Source: Lachancea thermotolerans CBS 6340
Taxonomy: Eukaryota > Ascomycota > Saccharomycetes > Saccharomycetales > Saccharomycetaceae
DNA: 64,000 nt
Direction: 5' to 3'
NCBI RefSeq assembly: GCF_000142805.1
Contig: NC_013084.1
Span: 1,273,854 to 1,337,853, forward strand
Part shown: piece after piece, positions 38,601-47,929 of the stretch
How positions within the stretch are numbered: position 1 is the stretch's first letter
Layout: the number at the start of each line of letters is the position of its first letter
Made by a program: the position numbers and the translations under genes
Notes under the pieces: model-generated
Database searches by the model: none
Seen by the model: the letters and a program-made list of their open reading frames with translations, nothing else
What the model was told of the DNA's origin: nothing

Positions 38601-39923
38601 CACCGTTTATGCTCAAAGGCTCTTGTCATAGAGTGTTGCTGGTTCATTCAACACAACATAGGACTGCTATTTTGCGAAGGTAACTTCAAAATCATCAATG
38701 AGTACTTCGACTCATATTTATGGCGGACAATTCAAGACTTCTTCTCGAGAACCCGGTCGATGAATTCCATTAATTTTCCAACGTGGTACAACGAGAATGG
38801 AAACCCCTCATACACCATCCGTCTATATGAAAGTAACATCAAAAAGTTCAATGAGCTCTTTATGGACCCCGATAATGCGTTTGAGCCTAGTTTTGAGCTG
38901 AACACTCAGCAAAAGAAACCTACAACTCTCAGGAAAAACTCCGATCGAAGGAAATCCTCTAGTGCCAGAAAAATGTCTCTCTCCCAGGACGACCTCGCCA
39001 ACGTGCGTAGGCCCTCTTCGAGCGCAGGAGATGTCAAGAAACAAGGATTTAACTTGAATTTAAGTTTCATGGCGAAGAATAGCGAAGAGGCTATAGAAGA
39101 CGATTCCGTGATTATTGGTAATGGCGGCTTTGTCACCGTCGCAAAAAGTAAGCGGAAGCCCTCAAAATCTTCACCAGCCACTAAGTCTTTAGAAGTTTCT
39201 GCCTCGAAAACAGTATCTAATTCCGCAAACGTCAACGTGGCTATGTTCGAAAATGTGACCAGGCTCGATTCGCAGGAGGCCAGGAGCCAAGAGAGAGCTC
39301 TAAGCCGCGCTTCCATGTTCCCAGTCCTGGCCAATGCTGTTCTAAGCACAACTTCTTCAGAGGAAATTTCAAAGGTAGCGCCCTCATCCACTTCAATACC
39401 GTTCTCAACTGCGAAGAAGATTTCACAAAAAGAGAGACTGAAGACGATAACAGCAGAAAACAAACAAACCCCTGTTGCTCAAAAGAAGCCTGTATGGGGA
39501 GGGAAGTCATCTAAGGCCATCCCAAATCCAGCCTCCACTACTGTTACCCCTTCGGCCTCCAAATTTCCATCGCTCTCACAGTCGTTGCATCATCAGGTTC
39601 CAAAGAAAAAGGCGCCCAGCAAGGGACTGACAAGCACAGGGGAGAGCTGTACGATACCGCTTTACTTGAGCAACCCGAATACAAATACGGTAAAACCGCC
39701 GCGGTCCTTGAAAGAGACAATTGAAGAAGAACGTTTTGCGAAGTGGTGGGCCGAAGAATCCGAAAGAGTGCAACAAGAGCTGAAGAAACAAGAAGCCGAA
39801 GAGCGCGAAGCTCTGAATAACATTTATTCAAGTGGGCAACCCAGCAGAAAGAAAAATGTCAAGAAGCAAAAACCTCAAAGACCTGTGAATAGGAAGCAAG
39901 CGCAAGCTAAGACTTCAACGTAA
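35691..39923 (+). CDS. Ankyrin/RCC1/tandem-BTB protein (IBtk/S. pombe Btb3-like)
   Basis: 1,410 residues from the ATG at 35691. In order: an ankyrin-like segment at about 42-70 (SGYTPLHVCLRLGHLEKAFKLY); RCC1-type repeats at about 160-380 (FLTTGSNTHLQLGTGD, DVFTAGSGSRGRLGNGD, EIFCWGWNRYSQLG, LFSWGLNLGQMG); a first BTB-like domain from about 696; a second, better conserved BTB/POZ domain from about 845 (PDVIIELTNGEQFHAHSFIL); and a long basic, Ser-rich tail ending in charged helices (WWAEESERVQQELKKQEAEE). This order is that of animal IBtk and fission yeast Btb3, substrate adaptors of cullin-3 ubiquitin ligases. I know no S. cerevisiae counterpart. It sits between CPA1 and ISW2, which are neighbours there, so Saccharomyces probably lost it. 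Confidence 0.8.
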   Translation: MNGKKQTESHDVFGRDLSYLLSCHPGIEQLNKVDLYSREPESGYTPLHVCLRLGHLEKAFKLYERWKRQQSHFRASKENIWDLKDREGLTPIELYQCENDIWNYQNIPTAIYPERPTTGPSGGVSSIVQWKPRSRDGNASPLRRHTIEELINTYRKYRGGREFLTTGSNTHLQLGTGDSENRQELYKLNEYSLYPEDTCQKTRFSTAIMKRYHSLLVTAEGDVFTAGSGSRGRLGNGDTNASNVCHTKVSLDSERVKLIDSSDHHSIVLTTSGEIFCWGWNRYSQLGYSTPTSNVKKLDNSALENICSPKPKRVVSAPWKKNMSISVKFVACSKVHSCLIDDNNYLFSWGLNLGQMGTAKNYGENYDALHAGHKGWIVSPPCGTKLPAYVTNIRQLLCTEFATFILFEDNQLCVLNNSKILRFSIPKAMSKQQLSSNGFDIFVPTSLSKNNKVLKLKTAHSYGNNMCFLYGNGSVGILQSELINNSAHSWSKLPNLLPTTQYWVPYFSWNKCLDFDVGAKGQLALCTVSGKLFKCETLSGQKFHRQRSNKLISGKCILVSCDSLFSSFALIKDDIDMIPLGFPKQNLYKDIAAISPLSKWPIERFRRLKCEELRDKPDSGFLFDDFAKPGARVEHSDKESVILDVGNSLSTNNQADSLWRTFSSRWFKKTSFVQSEIFSNESNRNYSLFNSEGAHDRYDVLFVDGKTGQIVGACHRALLMARAPNFIKQITTFGSFTPKSNHSLSFVLKSDLCDNKGCTVIQMVSGNIDLRAICCALHYMYTDEIPELGFISETQERKHFEASAKQFMKALDLHLTTFRGDKLPFALAKLLKQSNAEYDLSGEFSPDVIIELTNGEQFHAHSFILRNRSAFFESALSNRWAKLTGNIKVLKMHQVSKDELFCIMKYIYGFGFEELFSQCEFGGYKEFVNFVLGLIQTSDEFMMTGLKHYLESILIDYIDSSTVMIILVNAHRLCSKALVIECCWFIQHNIGLLFCEGNFKIINEYFDSYLWRTIQDFFSRTRSMNSINFPTWYNENGNPSYTIRLYESNIKKFNELFMDPDNAFEPSFELNTQQKKPTTLRKNSDRRKSSSARKMSLSQDDLANVRRPSSSAGDVKKQGFNLNLSFMAKNSEEAIEDDSVIIGNGGFVTVAKSKRKPSKSSPATKSLEVSASKTVSNSANVNVAMFENVTRLDSQEARSQERALSRASMFPVLANAVLSTTSSEEISKVAPSSTSIPFSTAKKISQKERLKTITAENKQTPVAQKKPVWGGKSSKAIPNPASTTVTPSASKFPSLSQSLHHQVPKKKAPSKGLTSTGESCTIPLYLSNPNTNTVKPPRSLKETIEEERFAKWWAEESERVQQELKKQEAEEREALNNIYSSGQPSRKKNVKKQKPQRPVNRKQAQAKTST

Positions 39924-40050
39924 ATAGCCGTTTTCAAATTTTGTATTTATCACCTTAGTTTCCAAGAACCTTTAATTTTTAGGAAAATGCGCGCCAGAGA
40001 TTCAATCTCCTCAAAACCTAAATCTTTTGAAAAACACAAGAGACGCTAAC

Positions 40051-40119
40051 GTATGCCATCAGGCCTTGGTAACCTACAAGTGCAAGTGAAACACGAACAC
40101 TAACAAAAGTTGTCTATAG
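40051..40119 (+). other. Possible 5'-leader intron of ISW2
   Basis: A GTATGC donor-like word at 40051, CACTAAC branch-like word at 40098-40104 and TAG acceptor at 40117-40119, which abuts the ISW2 ATG. The donor is non-consensus in its sixth base and the branch in its first. A 20-codon ORF (39987-40049) lies just before the donor. Confidence 0.3.
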
Positions 40120-43100
40120 ATGGGGAAGGACGCACGAGATGACGCTAAGTATTGGAAGGAGAGGAAGAGTCGGTATATTCTGCACTCTGGTTTGAGGGTA
40201 GATAAACAGAAACAGAAAGATGAGACATATGAGAGATTTCGATACCTTCTGAAGTTAACAGACCTTTTTCGCCATTTCATAAGCGTACGAGCAAAACAAG
40301 ATAAAAACATTCAAAAACTGCTCAAAAGCATCGATCAAGATGGCGCAGGAGGGGGTAAACTATCTGAAAAAAGATCACAAGACTCTAGGCACTATAGAAA
40401 GAGTGAGAAAGAGGAAGATGCCGAGCTTCTAGAGGAAGAGGAGGACGAAGGAACTCCCGCCTTAATTCTGACTGAATCTCCCAGTTACATCAAGTCTGGA
40501 ACCCTTCGGGATTATCAGATTCAAGGCTTGAACTGGCTGCTTTCGTTGCATGATAACAAACTGTCGGGCATATTGGCAGACGAAATGGGACTAGGAAAAA
40601 CGCTTCAAACGATTGCGTTTCTCGGCTATCTTCGTTACGTGAAGGGGATAGACGGCCCACACATTATTATAGTGCCGAAATCTACGTTAAACAATTGGAA
40701 GCGTGAACTTGCTAAATGGACGCCTGAAGTCAACACTGTGGTTTTGAGCGGTGACAAATATGAACGTCAGCAACTACTGAAAGATATTGTTCTCGAATGC
40801 AAGTTTGATGTGCTTATAACTTCCTATGAGATGGTCATCAGAGAAAAGGCTACGCTTAAACGCTTCAGATGGCAATACATCATTGTTGATGAGGCACACC
40901 GCATCAAAAATGAAGAGAGTGCACTATCTCAAATCATAAGATTATTTCACTCCGAAGGTAGGCTACTTATTACCGGAACCCCACTCCAAAACAACTTGCA
41001 TGAGCTTTGGGCACTTCTTAACTTTTTACTTCCAGATGTTTTTGGCGATTCTGATGCTTTTGACGAGTGGTTTCAGCAGAACAATACAGATGAAGACCAA
41101 GAGGTTGTTGTTCAGCAACTTCATACTGTCTTGAGCCCTTTCCTTTTAAGGAGGTTGAAATCAGAAGTGGAAACGTCTTTGCTTCCAAAAATCGAGACAA
41201 ACTTGTATGTTGGAATGACAGACATGCAGGTTCAATGGTACAAAAGCCTTCTAGAGAAAGACCTTGATGCTGTCAATGGTGCCATCGGCAAGCGCGAAGG
41301 TAATACAAGACTTCTTAACATCGTTATGCAGTTACGGAAATGCTGTAACCATCCTTATCTGTTTGAGGGAGCCGAACCCGGCCCTCCCTACACAACTGAC
41401 GAGCACCTTATTTTCAATGCTGGTAAGATGATTGTACTTGATAAACTTTTGAAGAAGAAAAGGGAGGCTGGTTCTCGCGTTCTTATTTTCAGTCAAATGT
41501 CTAGACTACTCGACATTCTTGAAGATTACTGCTTTTTCCGTGAGTATAGTTATTGCCGTATTGACGGTTCAACTTCCCACGAAGAAAGAATTGATGCTAT
41601 CGATCAATTCAACGAACCAAATTCGGATAAATTCATTTTCCTTCTAACGACGAGAGCAGGGGGGCTGGGAATAAACCTTGTGACAGCTGACACAGTAGTT
41701 TTGTATGACTCAGATTGGAACCCACAAGCAGACTTGCAAGCTATGGACAGAGCCCATAGGATCGGTCAAAAAAAACAAGTCTACGTTTACCGATTTGTTA
41801 CCGAAAATGCAATAGAAGAAAAAGTAATTGAACGAGCTGCTCAAAAGCTTCGGCTGGACCAACTCGTTATACAACAGGGTGTGGGGAAGAAAACTTCGGC
41901 TATTGGGAGCTCTAAGGGTGAACTTCTTGGAATGATTCAGTTTGGAGCAAAGGATGTCTTTGGAAAAGGTTCTAGAAAAATGTCTACAGATGATGATATT
42001 GAGGAGATTCTAAGAAAAGGAGAACAAAAGACACATGAATTAAATGCAAAGTATGAAAAACTTGGTTTGGATGATCTTCAAAAATTTAATGGGCTTGGCG
42101 ACCAATCTGCTTACGAATGGAATGGGGAAAACTTCCAGAAGAAAATCAACGACCAAACCGAAAATTGGATTAATCCTTCAAGAAGAGAAAGGCGCAGGGA
42201 CCAAGTTTCTTACATTGATGATAGTAATAAGGATGGTGACGGTTCCAAAAGCATGAAAAGCAGCCCTCAGCCTAGAATGGCAAAACCTCCAAAATTGATC
42301 AATGTTCAAGATTTTCAGTTCTTTCCTTCAGGCTTCAAAGAACTTCAGGAGAAAGAGCAGCTCTCTTTCCGGAAGAAAGTTAATTACAGAGTTTCCGCTT
42401 ATGATTTGGGGCTTGAAGAAAATGACATTCCAAGTTCAGAGCTTAGCGAGCGCGTGGCGCAAGAGCAAGCCAAAATCGACTCTGTTGGAGACTATACGGA
42501 GGAAGATGAAAGACTTAAGCAAGAGCTTATTCATCATGCATTTACAAACTGGACGAAAAGGGAGTTTTTGACTTTTATTAGTAGCTGCGCCAAGTATGGT
42601 AGAGATGACTTCAGTGCCATTTCTGAGTCTTTGGACAACAAGACCATTGATGAGGTCAAGGCATATGCAAAAGTCTTTTGGGAAAGGCACAAGGAACTTA
42701 ATGGCTACGAAAAGTACTTAAACACAATAGAAGGCGGTGAAAAAAAGGCAGATAGATTAAAGGTTCAAGGGGCCTTGCTCAGAGAAAAGGTGGAGCAGTT
42801 TCAGTATCCTATGCAAGAAATGACGATAAACTATCCCCCAAAAAATTCAAGGAAAACGTTTGATCAGGTTGAAGATAGGTTCATATTAATGGCGGTCAAC
42901 AAGTACGGGCTCTCCTCGGAGAACTTGTATGACAAAGTCAAACAAGACATCATGAAAAGCGATCTCTTTAGATTTAATTGGTTCTTTAAGTCACGGACAG
43001 CTCAAGAGATTTCGAAAAGAGCGAACACCTTGCTCTCCATAGTCACTAGGGAATTTGAAAGCTCTGAGTCTCTCAAGAGAAAACAAAGCGAGCCAAAGAA

Positions 43101-43185
43101 AGATGTCAGTATCGAAGGCGCTAGTCAGGCGAGCGCTGAGCCGGTTGAAAAGAAACCTAAAATGCACGAGATTTCTACTCAGTGA
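40120..43185 (+). CDS. ISW2: ISWI-type chromatin remodelling ATPase
   Basis: 1,021 residues (S. cerevisiae Isw2, YOR304W, 1,120). It slides nucleosomes to repress early meiotic and antisense transcription. A Snf2 ATPase is complete: [12 protein letters not shown] (Walker A) at about 152, DEAH at about 257, helicase C domain at about 440-560 ([23 protein letters not shown]). HAND, SANT and SLIDE regions follow at about 740-1000 (KAFTNW-like [15 protein letters not shown]). The sequence matches Isw2 better than Isw1 in the N-terminal [15 protein letters not shown] and by synteny. The N-terminus is about 60 residues shorter than in S. cerevisiae, and a TAG stop immediately precedes the ATG; an upstream intron is possible (see 40051-40119). 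Confidence 0.94.
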   Translation: MGKDARDDAKYWKERKSRYILHSGLRVDKQKQKDETYERFRYLLKLTDLFRHFISVRAKQDKNIQKLLKSIDQDGAGGGKLSEKRSQDSRHYRKSEKEEDAELLEEEEDEGTPALILTESPSYIKSGTLRDYQIQGLNWLLSLHDNKLSGILADEMGLGKTLQTIAFLGYLRYVKGIDGPHIIIVPKSTLNNWKRELAKWTPEVNTVVLSGDKYERQQLLKDIVLECKFDVLITSYEMVIREKATLKRFRWQYIIVDEAHRIKNEESALSQIIRLFHSEGRLLITGTPLQNNLHELWALLNFLLPDVFGDSDAFDEWFQQNNTDEDQEVVVQQLHTVLSPFLLRRLKSEVETSLLPKIETNLYVGMTDMQVQWYKSLLEKDLDAVNGAIGKREGNTRLLNIVMQLRKCCNHPYLFEGAEPGPPYTTDEHLIFNAGKMIVLDKLLKKKREAGSRVLIFSQMSRLLDILEDYCFFREYSYCRIDGSTSHEERIDAIDQFNEPNSDKFIFLLTTRAGGLGINLVTADTVVLYDSDWNPQADLQAMDRAHRIGQKKQVYVYRFVTENAIEEKVIERAAQKLRLDQLVIQQGVGKKTSAIGSSKGELLGMIQFGAKDVFGKGSRKMSTDDDIEEILRKGEQKTHELNAKYEKLGLDDLQKFNGLGDQSAYEWNGENFQKKINDQTENWINPSRRERRRDQVSYIDDSNKDGDGSKSMKSSPQPRMAKPPKLINVQDFQFFPSGFKELQEKEQLSFRKKVNYRVSAYDLGLEENDIPSSELSERVAQEQAKIDSVGDYTEEDERLKQELIHHAFTNWTKREFLTFISSCAKYGRDDFSAISESLDNKTIDEVKAYAKVFWERHKELNGYEKYLNTIEGGEKKADRLKVQGALLREKVEQFQYPMQEMTINYPPKNSRKTFDQVEDRFILMAVNKYGLSSENLYDKVKQDIMKSDLFRFNWFFKSRTAQEISKRANTLLSIVTREFESSESLKRKQSEPKKDVSIEGASQASAEPVEKKPKMHEISTQ

Positions 43186-43225
43186 TGAGTTTGCAGGATG
43201 GTTAGTCATTTAATATATAATGGAT

Positions 43226-44710
43226 CTAATTGAATGCTAACGAGCCGTCAGGCATAGCAACAATTCGGGAATTTGAAGATGTATCGTTCCCAGGACCCAG
43301 ATTGGCTCTTTTGGCTTGTTGGCTTGCAGATGAATCATCATCTCCATCGTCGCTAGGAGGGGAGCGCTTACTGCCTGAAGGCCCTTTGACTACTGAGTCA
43401 GACCTCGGTACCGCTGCCCTTAAATTAGCATATTTCTCGATTAGCGGCTTATTCTGAAGAACTTGCTGTGCTGCTCTCATTCCTGCAATTTTGATATTTC
43501 TACCTTTTCCAACACCCAATACAGTCCCGTCTTTAATACGGCATTCCACAAGCGCATTAGAATCCTCGCTTGAAGGTTTTTGAATAGGTTTGTAGTGCAA
43601 ATTCAAAGCCGCGTAGCCGATTAAAGAATACAAGGTTTTCTTTGCATTGATGTCCACCTCATTGACATCCAGGTCGTCATCCTTTTTGAATTCTTCCTCT
43701 ATTACTGGGCTTGCTAGCTTGCTTAGCCACTTACGGACTTTGGGCAAATTGTGTTTGGGATCGTCTTCGATAAGCCCTCCAATGTATGCTTCGAACACGT
43801 CGGCATATAATTTTTGCTTACCATGCTTAAAATCGTTATTTTCACAGGTCTTATCTAAATTGGTTCTCAGTTTCTCGTTAAACTTATAGAGAAAAGACCA
43901 TTTTTTTAACCTCTCATTACTGATGAGTTTCATCCTAAGTTTGGATAGCTGCCCTTCGCTGAGATGAGGGAACTTGTTGTAAAGAATCATTGTAATCGTG
44001 GTGTTCAAAATTGAATCACCCAAAAACTCTAGGCGCTCGTTATGAGCTTTTATCATGTCATGCTCTGATAGATAAAGCTTATCGTTTATCATGGACTTGT
44101 GGATGAAAACACGGGCTTTAATCGCTGAGTTTTTGATCTCAGGGAGCTTTGGAGGCCACTTCTTTTTTGTTTCTTCGGGTTCGTAGCCATCCTCCTCTTC
44201 CTCCTCTTCGGCCTTCCTTGAAACCTCATTCCAATGCCTAACCATCTCATTGTTGACTGATGCAGACATTTTATCAAGATCGCTTTCTTTGAGATCCTTC
44301 AAAATAGGCTTTCGGTCAGACGCAGAAAATTTGGACTCGTAGTTATTAAGTTCCTCTAGCAACGGAAGTTTTCCAAGCTCGTTTAGTGATGCAAGTTCCG
44401 CAGCGCACTTCAACTTGTGTCGTAGCATCGCTGGTAAAATTTCAACGCTCGTTTCCTGGGGACGATCAACATTCTCTAAATAAACCTTGTAATTTGGCGA
44501 AAGTTGTATGATCTTGTTGAAGTATTCCATGAAGTTTGTAACAGCATGTTCGAGCTGTAGGACTTGAGAGTATTGGTATGCATTCGTAAGCTCTAATGGC
44601 TTGTCTTCGCTTTTATGGATACTGTAGGCATTTTCCCGGTGCTTTTTGGCGATTTGCTCCTCTGCCCCATCCTTTTGTGCTTTCTGAGGCTTTTTATTGT
44701 AGTCTTTCAT
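43226..44710 (-). CDS. RNT1: Double-strand-specific ribonuclease III
   Basis: 494 residues (S. cerevisiae Rnt1, YMR239C, 471). It cleaves tetraloop-capped hairpins in the rRNA 3' external spacer, snRNA and snoRNA precursors. The RNase III signature HNERLEFLGDSILN is at about 223-236, with the acidic catalytic residues, and a second acidic block (LYADVFEAYIGGLIEDD) follows. A dsRNA-binding domain is at about 360-420 with the conserved GIGKGRN-like GVGKGRNIKIAGMRAAQQVL. N-terminal region is Lys-rich; the C-terminus is a basic, Ser-rich tail. It converges with ISW2, 40 bases apart, an arrangement that joins YOR and YMR genes. Confidence 0.95.
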   Translation of the reverse strand: MKDYNKKPQKAQKDGAEEQIAKKHRENAYSIHKSEDKPLELTNAYQYSQVLQLEHAVTNFMEYFNKIIQLSPNYKVYLENVDRPQETSVEILPAMLRHKLKCAAELASLNELGKLPLLEELNNYESKFSASDRKPILKDLKESDLDKMSASVNNEMVRHWNEVSRKAEEEEEEDGYEPEETKKKWPPKLPEIKNSAIKARVFIHKSMINDKLYLSEHDMIKAHNERLEFLGDSILNTTITMILYNKFPHLSEGQLSKLRMKLISNERLKKWSFLYKFNEKLRTNLDKTCENNDFKHGKQKLYADVFEAYIGGLIEDDPKHNLPKVRKWLSKLASPVIEEEFKKDDDLDVNEVDINAKKTLYSLIGYAALNLHYKPIQKPSSEDSNALVECRIKDGTVLGVGKGRNIKIAGMRAAQQVLQNKPLIEKYANLRAAVPRSDSVVKGPSGSKRSPPSDDGDDDSSASQQAKRANLGPGNDTSSNSRIVAMPDGSLAFN

Positions 44711-45777
44711 TGCTATATACAGCAGTTCGGAGTCTTTTCGGTTTCGACCAGTATATGTGTGATGAGCTTGAATCTAGTAGTGAATATTTTCTGAAATTAA
44801 AAAATTAAACTTACCCAAGCAGACGTCTTACGCATGTAAGGTAACGAAGTCTGTAGAAGCTTAATACTCATGCCATAAGTACCCATCGCCGCGGGTTCTT
44901 AGATTTTTAACTTGCGCTTTTGCAAAATCATATCCAATTCACTGGAGGAGTTGCGCCATCAGTGTTTTGACTTTTGTATTTTGTAGGTCGTACTGCTATT
45001 GAGATCATAGTGTCAGGTAATAAGAAGAAATTTGCCAGCCAATCGACTGAATTGGAACCAGTAAGAACATCGGCATCAGGTTCATGCTCTCGCAAGGTAA
45101 ATAAATCAACGTTAGTTTGATTTTTGAGCTTAGAACATTAACGGATCATAGAACCGTGTAAAGGAGTATACGTAATGCGTTACAGAAACGGATTATATAT
45201 GCCTCTTTCCAATACCCAGATATTTGCTGCATTCTTTGCTTGTTATCTAGCAACCTAACGCCCTCATTTTCTCGGTCATGGCGTCTTTATAAGATATCGG
45301 TGACCGATTGTTGAGTATACTGTATATGATTAAAAATGGACAAGAAATAGGGTTCAGCCTCCGGAAAGGCAGAAAACAAGTCTTTGAGCCTAAATTCGTA
45401 ATCTGACTTCTGTTATAAGGGCCATTCTTCAAAAGAATGGAGATCACGTTGCTAAGCCGGACTTGTGTTTAAAGCCAAGAATCATCCCCGTCTAACTTTG
45501 AAGAGAAACTGATTGCAGAGAATCATGTAACTTTCCTTTGCTGTGCAGTATGCTAGGTACTCAGTCCAAAAGAAATGAAACGCCTGTCAAATTTGTGCAT
45601 TATGTTCGATGCTTGTGATATTCTACCGTAGCAAAAGTCCTTCTTGTCTTATCTTATAAAGAGCTTTCATAAAATATAGCTAACGGTAGCCTAACGATAA
45701 GCCCATGGATGCAAAACCGATCACACTATCTTGTATAACTGTCATGAGAGCACTTAACGCTCTGGTGGCTTCTGTAT
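44711..45777. other. Long intergene RNT1-CUS1
   Basis: These 1,067 bases, AT-rich relative to the genes, carry no recognisable gene, tRNA or repeat element. The segment 45245-45269 nearly duplicates 3358-3382, and the minus-strand frame around it reads NEGVRLLDNKQRMQQISGYW before a stop. Confidence 0.5.
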
Positions 45778-47265
45778 CTAGAACTTAAAGGTTTCAGTCA
45801 CATCTCGCTCATTTGTTTGAATAGTGCGTTGTTTCTTGTTCTCATTTTCGCTGGGACTTTCCTCTTTCCCATATCTAGATCCCTTGATGTCATAAAGGAC
45901 GTTACCTTCAACACTGCCTGGGCCATTTGAACCTTCTTTCTGTTCAATGATAGAGTAAAGCCTCTTCGGAGCATCTGAATTTTGTTGTTTAGCATGTGCT
46001 TGTCTGCGCTTGAGGACCTCCTTCATGCTTTCAGCTTTTATCTTTGCCTCCAGCTCTTGTTGTCTCTGTGCTTCTTTAGCGTCGCTCAGAGTGTCAGCGT
46101 CTTCGTTTCTTAAGTGCGCTATATCCTTCTCTTCGTCGACAGCATCACCAACCTCATTTTCTGAGCCTCCTTCGCTATCATCGGCCTTAACCATTTTTCC
46201 AAAAAGCTCAGATTCCCTTTGAGTTTTCAGTTTTGTTCCCAAGGTGCCATAGACGTCACCCCGTAAATTTGATATGTCCCAGTTTATACCGGCGACTTTA
46301 TAGCCGGGATAAGATGGTGGCATTCCTAACTCCTTGAATTTGTAACACCATGGCGGCAGCTTTCCCTCCGGTAATCCTAGAGCTGTCCTCAGATCCTTCC
46401 CAATTGTTCCTGGGCGTTTTTCCTTCTCCATCAGGGACCATTTTGTCTCCTCTTCTAGATTTCTATTTTCGTAAAATAGATCTCCATACGGAAGCATTAG
46501 GTCTGGCTTCCAGTGTGCGCCTAACTTAAAAAAAGCGTCGTGAAGCTTACGGTAGTCTAAATCCAAACTGCCAAGCTTGGGGCGAATTCTTGCTCTAGAA
46601 GACTCTTTTAGCGTTTTCTCGTTGGGTTCGTCTTGCGCTGGCAGCGTGCTGCGCATTTCTTCAATATTTGTCTGCCGTATAACGTCTGGTAATTCGAAGG
46701 GCCTTTTGGCCACAACCGACCTGCCGGAGAGATATTCTCTCTTTAACTGCCAATGACCCGGAACTTGAACAACGTTTTTCTGAGACTTTATCTTTGAGAG
46801 TAACACGGGATCCGGGGCGTCGCAGTCGTACCACTGAATAACCTCCGGGTACACTACGACGGATTTGAGCTCCGAAAGAGCAGGCTTGCTAAGCTTTCGC
46901 AGCTTTTTTTTAGAGACTTTAGTTTTTTCATCAGTTGTTATAGCAGACTTTGAATCAGGAAACATTTCATTGTTACGGCTATCCGCAACAGCGTCGCTGT
47001 CGCGAGACCTTGAACTAAGGGAGTCTGGCTTCTCGGGCTCGCTCTGCACCTGGAACTTGGCGAAAACAGCTTTGAATTGGTCTGGCACAACGTCTTCATG
47101 GAACGTGCTCGGGCTCGTGATTTGCATATCATGCTTCTCTGGATTTCTTTCCAGCCTTACGTTGTCAATCAAACTTGCGAGCTCCCTTCGGGCCGCAGAG
47201 CTCTTCTCGAGACAAGATGACTTTTTAGCCTTTTGACGCCGTCTGCTCTTAACAGATTTTCCCAT
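45778..47265 (-). CDS. CUS1: U2 snRNP SF3b subunit (SF3b145/SAP145 homologue)
   Basis: 495 residues (S. cerevisiae Cus1, YMR240C, 436). Cus1 binds Hsh49 and helps anchor U2 to the branch region during spliceosome assembly. The diagnostic block lies at about 180-335: VIQWYDCDAPDPVLLSKIKS, VPGHWQLKREYLSGRS, then PGTIGKDLRTALGLPEGKLP and PPWCYKFKELGMPPSYPGYK, the DUF382/PSP pair of the family. The N-terminus is basic and low-complexity, the C-terminus acidic then coiled. First ATG used. Confidence 0.94.
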   Translation of the reverse strand: MGKSVKSRRRQKAKKSSCLEKSSAARRELASLIDNVRLERNPEKHDMQITSPSTFHEDVVPDQFKAVFAKFQVQSEPEKPDSLSSRSRDSDAVADSRNNEMFPDSKSAITTDEKTKVSKKKLRKLSKPALSELKSVVVYPEVIQWYDCDAPDPVLLSKIKSQKNVVQVPGHWQLKREYLSGRSVVAKRPFELPDVIRQTNIEEMRSTLPAQDEPNEKTLKESSRARIRPKLGSLDLDYRKLHDAFFKLGAHWKPDLMLPYGDLFYENRNLEEETKWSLMEKEKRPGTIGKDLRTALGLPEGKLPPWCYKFKELGMPPSYPGYKVAGINWDISNLRGDVYGTLGTKLKTQRESELFGKMVKADDSEGGSENEVGDAVDEEKDIAHLRNEDADTLSDAKEAQRQQELEAKIKAESMKEVLKRRQAHAKQQNSDAPKRLYSIIEQKEGSNGPGSVEGNVLYDIKGSRYGKEESPSENENKKQRTIQTNERDVTETFKF

Positions 47266-47587
47266 TTGATGAATGGCGAGTTGGCAGCGAAGTACTCTAT
47301 GACTTGTGTTCGAATATGGGATGTTATAGAGCCTGGGGCATCGCCAATTCCAACTATTAATTTAGCATCTCTTATTATGTATCACGTGAACTACCTGAAG
47401 TCAAAGGTCAAGGCGCGCCGGCCGCTGAGAGTCAATGTTAGACTCGAAGTGAAGCGAGGTACCACATTTGATCTTTTGATAGATATGGTTTTTGTTCTTC
47501 CATTTTTAAATGCTGGCTCTGACGTTACGCAGGCCAAGACACCCCTTCGGCTCAGAAGTCAATAAAAACCCCGTTGTTCTCACACAA
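47266..47587. promoter_or_regulatory. CUS1 promoter / BIL1 3' region
   Basis: 322 bases between the CUS1 start and the BIL1 stop, both on the minus strand. One CACGTG in the context ATCACGTGAA is at 47383, 118 bases from the CUS1 ATG, a plausible Cbf1 site. A 98-codon plus-strand ORF here is judged spurious. Confidence 0.45.
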
Positions 47588-47797
47588 TCACTTTTCTAGA
47601 TCTTTAAGCTTCTTCTCTATTAGTTCATACTGCTGCTTAAACTCTCTGTCGTTCGCTTTTATGTCCGTGATGGCAGTTTTTAATGACTGTTCAATCTCTG
47701 TAGCAAGGTCAAAAACTGTTACCACCTGCTCCCCGTTTTTAGATTTATCTTCTTGGCCAGTGTTTCTGGGTTTCACTGATAGCTGTAATGAGGACAT
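47588..47797 (-). CDS. BIL1: Bud6-interacting small protein
   Basis: 69 residues, predicted as a short coiled coil in its second half (EIEQSLKTAITDIKANDREF, EKKLKDLEK). By size, polarity and place between ISW2 and RRG7 it matches S. cerevisiae BIL1 (YOR304C-A, 76 residues), which works with Bud6 to stimulate formin Bni1 in actin cable assembly. Sequence similarity is judged from memory and is modest. It is divergent from RRG7. Confidence 0.75.
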   Translation of the reverse strand: MSSLQLSVKPRNTGQEDKSKNGEQVVTVFDLATEIEQSLKTAITDIKANDREFKQQYELIEKKLKDLEK

Positions 47798-47929
47798 TGC
47801 AATTCCGAGTTGTTGATGTATGAGGCTCTGTGGTTATCGTTTTATTGATTGTCGGAATGTTTTGGTGAAAGATTATCCCATCCACAGAAGAGCAAAGCGG
47901 TTTCCGGCCTCGACAAACTACTCGAAAGA

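Noticed and set aside
47269-47565. 98-codon ORF starting three bases from the CUS1 ATG on the opposite strand
   Set aside because: Both 5' leaders could not fit, no family is recognisable, and the stretch holds a CACGTG in what should be the CUS1 promoter.
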